A DNA stretch of 8,441 nucleotides from Eubacteriales bacterium (GTDB taxonomy: Bacteria; Bacillota_A; Clostridia; Christensenellales; Aristaeellaceae), in NCBI GenBank assembly GCA_028692205.1, contig JAQUXV010000097.1:1-8441 (forward strand), given 5' to 3'. Every line of letters begins with the position of its first letter. Position 1 is the stretch's first letter. A program made the translations under genes and the position numbers. The notes beneath the pieces are model-generated. The model saw only the letters and a program-made list of their open reading frames with translations, had not been told where the DNA came from and did no database searches. This document shows, in pieces, positions 5,308-8,441 of the stretch.

Positions 5308-6996
5308 GATGTTGCAGGGTTTGGCGTTGCTGCTGTACAGCCTGCGCAGGGTGTCCTGCCCAGCCACGCCGTCGATGGTGAGGCCGTTCACTTCCTGGAA
5401 CAGCATCACGGCGTCCTTCGTGGCCTCGTCGTACGTGCCGGTAATGTTGCCATCGTAATACTGAAGCTCATACAGCGTATACTGCAGGTTCTTCACCGAC
5501 GTCCCCGTGGAACCCAGCTGCAGTTTGGTATACGAACCGCTTTCGCTGGTGCCGCCGTACAGCAGCCGCTGGGTGGTCGGCCCGGCTACGCCGGTAACGC
5601 GCAAGCCCTTGGCCGACTGGAAGCTCTTCACGGCTTCAACGGTCTTCGAGCCGTAGTCCCCGTCCAGCGCGCTGCTATAGTAGCCAGTGCTGGACAGCGC
5701 GCTTTGCAGCGCGGTTACATTGGCCGTGGACGTCGATGTGGTGCTGGAAATGGTGGAGTACCCGTTGGTGGATGCGCTTTGCGCATACGTGTCAGGGTCG
5801 GTGCCCGAACTGCTGCTGCCGCCCGTGCCCGTAGCGCTGTACAGCGCGTTCAGCGTCGCTTTCCCGGCGATACCGTCGGCCGTCAGGCCGTGATCCACTT
5901 GGAAGGCCTTCACGGCCGCTTCGGTTCCGTCGCCGTAATCGCCGTCAACCGAGCCGGTATAGTACCCAAGTTCCTTCAGTTTCGATTGCAGCGCGCGCAC
6001 GCCGCTCCCGTTCATGCCGGGTTTCAGCGAACCCAGATTGGCGACGACCGAACTGGCCTTTTTCGCCGAGGACGAGTACAGCTTGGTAAGCGTCGTCGGC
6101 CCGGCTATGCCGTCCGCATAAATGGAGTTGCGCTTCTGGAAGGCGACCACCGCCGCTTCGGTCGTTTCGGCAAAGGTACCGTCCGCGGTGCCGCTTAAGT
6201 AGCCCAGCACAATCAGCCGGTTTTGCAGTATTTTCACCTGCGCGCCCGTTGAGCCGAGTTTCAAATAAATCGTCGTTTTTCCGTTGGTATAGCTGTTGGT
6301 GGTCGAACTGGTGGAACTGCTGGAGCTGCTCGAACTGCTGCTGGAACTGGAACTGCTGCTGGAGCTGCTCGAACTGCTGGTGCTGCTTTTGGGGACGGCA
6401 TAATAGCCGTATACGGCTTCCTGCGTTTTCGTGCCGGCCACGCCGTCCGCGGTCAGGTTGTTGGCCGCCTGGAAATCCTTTACCGCGTTCACGGTCCCCG
6501 TGCCGTAGCTGCCGTCCACGGAGCCGGTGTAATACCCCAGATCCTTCAGCCGCTTTTGCAGCTGCGATACGGCTGTGCCGGTGGAGCCGCTTTTCAGCGT
6601 GCCGTTGGAAGACGCCGTCGTCACCGTCGGCGTGGCGGTAGTCAGCCCCACGGTGACGCTTCCGCCCACCGTGGCGGTAGCGTTGCCACCCACGGTAATC
6701 ACGTTGCTGGGCGGGTTGGTGGCGGAATCGTTGCCAAAATTCCAATTCGTCCAGTCCACCTGCTGGTTGCCGGTGGGCGTGGGCGTAGGCGTAGCGGTAA
6801 CCGACGGGGTAGGCGTAATCACGGTATCGAACTGCTGTCCGCCGGTGCCTACGGTTAGCCCGTTGTTATCGTCAACGATGCGGTCCGGCTCCACATAGCA
6901 GCCGGTCATGGCAAGGGCTGCGACCAGCAGCGCCGCAAGCAACAAAAGCTTACGGGCATGCCCCGTATTCTTCCGCTGTAAGCGATGGTTTTTCAC
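5305..6996 (-). CDS. Lipoprotein with five peptidoglycan-binding (PF01471-like) domains and poly-serine linker
   Basis: A 563-residue protein from a GTG start (6996) with GAGGGAG about 9 bases upstream. Residues 1-33 are a lipoprotein signal ending LAMTGC, so Cys33 should be lipid-anchored on the outer face of the membrane. A Thr/Pro-rich stretch (61-77, PTPSVTATPTPTPTG) and a Gly/Thr/Val-rich stretch (to about 130) act as spacers. Five repeats of the three-helix peptidoglycan-binding type follow at about 131-197, 243-308, 322-386, 424-481 and 489-555, each with the pattern LQ..L..LGY..G..DG.YG..T..AV..FQ...GL..DG.AG..T...LY. Repeat 4 lacks the usual LK.GS.G entry. Between repeats 1 and 2 is a run of 22 serines (207-228). 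No catalytic domain is visible, so it probably anchors or positions other wall enzymes; the next gene encodes a likely partner. It has its own promoter after addA. Confidence 0.93.
   Translation of the reverse strand: MKNHRLQRKNTGHARKLLLLAALLVAALAMTGCYVEPDRIVDDNNGLTVGTGGQQFDTVITPTPSVTATPTPTPTGNQQVDWTNWNFGNDSATNPPSNVITVGGNATATVGGSVTVGLTTATPTVTTASSNGTLKSGSTGTAVSQLQKRLKDLGYYTGSVDGSYGTGTVNAVKDFQAANNLTADGVAGTKTQEAVYGYYAVPKSSTSSSSSSSSSSSSSSSSSSSSSSTSSTTNSYTNGKTTIYLKLGSTGAQVKILQNRLIVLGYLSGTADGTFAETTEAAVVAFQKRNSIYADGIAGPTTLTKLYSSSAKKASSVVANLGSLKPGMNGSGVRALQSKLKELGYYTGSVDGDYGDGTEAAVKAFQVDHGLTADGIAGKATLNALYSATGTGGSSSSGTDPDTYAQSASTNGYSTISSTTSTSTANVTALQSALSSTGYYSSALDGDYGSKTVEAVKSFQSAKGLRVTGVAGPTTQRLLYGGTSESGSYTKLQLGSTGTSVKNLQYTLYELQYYDGNITGTYDEATKDAVMLFQEVNGLTIDGVAGQDTLRRLYSSNAKPCNI
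6313..6378 (-). repeat. Poly-serine coding tract with an internal 23-base direct repeat
   Basis: Twenty-two serine codons in a row mix AGC, AGT, TCC and TCG. A 23-base unit running from codon 1 to the start of codon 8 (minus strand, from 6378) recurs from codon 14 (from 6339), a shift of 39 bases. Recombination or slippage between the copies would change the linker by 13 residues and stay in frame. The mixture of AGY and TCN codons, which cannot interchange by one base change without passing through another amino acid, suggests the serine content itself is maintained. Confidence 0.8.
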
Positions 6997-7068
6997 TCGT
7001 AAACACTCCCTCGTCAGGCTTGGGCGCGTACGCCCGTCGATGCGGACGCAAAAAGTCGCCGCAACGTT

Positions 7069-7097
7069 ATTGTACTAGGTAACATATGGGAAAGCAA
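7069..7097 (-). promoter_or_regulatory. Sigma-A-type promoter for the peptidoglycan-binding lipoprotein gene
   Basis: On the minus strand TTGCTT (7097-7092) and TACAAT (7074-7069) are separated by 17 bases. Transcription would start near 7062, leaving a leader of about 65 bases that contains a small hairpin, GGGCG-CGTA-CGCCC read on the plus strand at 7022-7035. Confidence 0.6.
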
Positions 7098-7136
7098 GCG
7101 TAATTTCCCGTTTGGTTCCCGCAGAGGTTCCCATAT
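7084..7136. promoter_or_regulatory. Inverted repeat and tandem repeats across the lipoprotein promoter (operator-like)
   Basis: ATATGGGAA (7084-7092) and its exact reverse complement TTCCCATAT (7128-7136) have centres 44 bases apart, about four helical turns. The first copy lies in the promoter spacer and touches the -35 box; the second lies upstream at about -70. GGTTCCC also repeats directly at 7114-7120 and 7126-7132, overlapping the second arm. This arrangement suits a dimeric or looping regulator, but no binding protein can be named. Confidence 0.4.
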
Positions 7137-7207
7137 CCAACCATAGGACGATCAGATCGGTCGTTTTATTCCCGAATTGTTAAAAATTGATGACTTTTTG
7201 CAATTTT

Positions 7208-8441
7208 TCAATTGCGTTCCCCATTTATGTCCGAAATCCGGGTGGAACCTTCGCCCAGCGACAGGGAAAACAGCGTCGCGTCCCGCACGGGGATTCCCGT
7301 CGCCTCGGCGAGCGCCCGGCGGTACAGGGCGATCTGCTCGCTATACAGCGCCCAAAGCGCATCCGCGTCCGCCACACGGTCGGTTTTGTAATCGACCAGC
7401 GACCATTGCCCGTCCGTTTGATAACATAGGTCGATAATGCCCTGCACAATCAGCCCGTCCCGTTCGGGCAGCAGCAGGTTGAAGCTCCACTCGCGCCGCA
7501 GGGTATCGGCGGCAAGCGCCTGCCGCCCGCAGGGGCTTCGCAGAAAACCCACAATGGAACGCGCGTCCGTCAGGTCGCGCTCCTCGCCTGTCATCAGGCG
7601 GCGCCGCACCAGACTGTCCAACTGCTCCGACACCTGTCGGGTCAACCCGTCGGCATCGCCTTGCGTAACCTTCAGGGGAAGATAATCGATCAGTGACAGC
7701 GCCTTGTGTGTGGCCACCCCGCGCCTTAGCCCCGTCTGCTCCGCGGGCGGGCGCAGAAACGCGGGCATGGAGGGCAGATCGTCCATCAGCTTCGGACGGG
7801 CCAGCGGCAGCGGCAGGCGCTTGTCGTCCTCCGTTTCCATCCGGGCGGCATCCGCCCCGTCGTTTTCCAGCCGGAGCGGCGCAGATTGGCGAAGCGCGTG
7901 TACCAGCGCCGTCGCGCCCACCTTGAAGGGATGGTGCGTAAAACGGGTTGGAGGCGCGACCGGATCGGTAACCGCAGCGACCGGCTCCGGCAAAAGGCAT
8001 CCGGCCCTGCGGGCTTCTTCCGCGAGGATGTTCAACCGCTCCGCCCGCAAGTCCAGGTTTCGGGAATCGGCTTCCGCCTGCGCGTCGGCCATGGCCGCCG
8101 CCAGTTCCGCCTCGTCGTTGTGGAAAACCACCGTCCATGGGGGTGTTTTCTGTGGAAAAGATGTGGATTCTGTGGGAAACTCCTCAGGGGGTTCCATTTT
8201 CCATGGTTCCCTGTCGGAAACCGCATCCGAATCCAGCAGCCTGTCCCCCGGCCCGATGCACTGCCAAACCCACGCCAGCATGTTCTGTGCGGCGAACACC
8301 CCGTAAGCCGAGGCCGGGCGCTCGCCGCCGTTTACCAGTTCTTCGGGCAGCAGGCGTTCGCCGCAGCCCAGCAGGATCAGTTCCTCCCGCGCACGGGTCA
8401 TGGCGACATAGAGCAGGCGCGCGCGTTCGGCGCGTTCCTCC
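7208..8441 (-). CDS. addA: AddA, ATP-dependent helicase/nuclease subunit A, C-terminal part (5' end outside window)
   Basis: About 410 residues are visible, roughly the last third of a protein that is usually about 1,200 long; the gene enters from beyond base 8441. AddAB processes double-strand breaks and loads RecA, the Firmicute counterpart of RecBCD. The upstream end carries UvrD-type helicase motif VI, LLYVAMTRAREELIL (8416-8372). After a variable linker comes the RecB-like nuclease domain: GVATHKALSLIDY with its histidine near 7708, GIIDLCY with Asp near 7432, LVDYKTD with Asp and Lys near 7393 and 7387, and QIALY near 7334. All nuclease signature residues are present, so an active nuclease is expected. 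AddB, normally upstream, is outside the window. The stop at 7208 is followed by an AT-rich imperfect inverted repeat (AAAAATTG / CAATTTTT) but no clear GC-rich terminator. Confidence 0.95.
   Translation of the reverse strand, partial: EERAERARLLYVAMTRAREELILLGCGERLLPEELVNGGERPASAYGVFAAQNMLAWVWQCIGPGDRLLDSDAVSDREPWKMEPPEEFPTESTSFPQKTPPWTVVFHNDEAELAAAMADAQAEADSRNLDLRAERLNILAEEARRAGCLLPEPVAAVTDPVAPPTRFTHHPFKVGATALVHALRQSAPLRLENDGADAARMETEDDKRLPLPLARPKLMDDLPSMPAFLRPPAEQTGLRRGVATHKALSLIDYLPLKVTQGDADGLTRQVSEQLDSLVRRRLMTGEERDLTDARSIVGFLRSPCGRQALAADTLRREWSFNLLLPERDGLIVQGIIDLCYQTDGQWSLVDYKTDRVADADALWALYSEQIALYRRALAEATGIPVRDATLFSLSLGEGSTRISDINGERN
8119..8179 (-). other. Cluster of DnaA-box-like 9-mers inside the addA linker region
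   Basis: On the minus strand TTTTCCACA occurs at 8127-8119 and 8159-8151, both exact matches to the relaxed DnaA box TTWTNCACA, with the weaker GAATCCACA (8170-8162) and TTTCCCACA (8179-8171) beside them. They fall in coding sequence for a poorly conserved AddA linker, so they may be chance. No origin-like AT-rich unwinding element or dnaA/dnaN gene is nearby. Confidence 0.3.

Noticed and set aside
5017..6198. A 393-codon plus-strand open frame across the lipoprotein and hydrolase genes
   Set aside because: It spans the intercistronic gap and terminator antisense to two well-supported genes and has no recognisable motif.
6301..6390. Repetitive block resembling a CRISPR or minisatellite array
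   Set aside because: It is an in-frame serine-codon tract inside a lipoprotein gene, with no regular repeat-spacer pattern.
7149..7159. CGATC-A-GATCG dyad as an addA terminator
   Set aside because: The stem is only 5 bp and no T-run follows on the minus strand; it could be a small operator, but nothing supports that.

Overview
The window looks like a GC-rich chromosomal segment of a Firmicute, probably class Clostridia. The evidence is an AddA-type (not RecB) helicase-nuclease end, a clostridial-style MnmG, a lipoprotein with Thr/Pro linkers and repeated peptidoglycan-binding domains, strong AAGGAGG-like ribosome binding sites, and sigma-A-type promoters with 17-base spacers. Genus cannot be fixed from this sequence. 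There is no mobile element, tRNA, rRNA or CRISPR array.

Layout. Positions 1-37 hold the first codons of a minus-strand gene that looks like a phospho-sugar mutase. A divergent promoter region (38-311) separates it from mnmG (312-2213, plus strand), the FAD enzyme of tRNA wobble-uridine modification. A 319-base gene-free stretch follows, with a perfect 14-bp hairpin that probably ends transcription from both sides. The rest is on the minus strand. An AraC-family regulator (2533-3429) has a consensus promoter. A secreted serine hydrolase of the beta-lactamase/DD-peptidase fold (3748-5100) comes next. Upstream of it lies a lipoprotein with five peptidoglycan-binding domains and a poly-serine linker (5305-6996). 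The last gene is the C-terminal third of addA (7208-8441, running off the window).

How the genes relate. The lipoprotein and serine hydrolase are the only likely functional pair: same strand, adjacent, both predicted at the cell envelope, one binding wall and one carrying a Ser-Lys-Tyr active site. Between them is a GC-rich, foldable RNA segment ending in an intrinsic terminator whose U-run stops 15 bases before the hydrolase ribosome binding site. Either this is a distant lipoprotein terminator, or it is an attenuator controlling the hydrolase; it is the most interesting element here. mnmG, the AraC gene and addA look like unrelated neighbours with their own signals.

Most of the window is ordinary core genome. 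The noteworthy items are regulatory: the intercistronic RNA, a terminator-like hairpin in the mutase leader, an inverted repeat across the lipoprotein promoter, and start-site corrections for the AraC and hydrolase genes.
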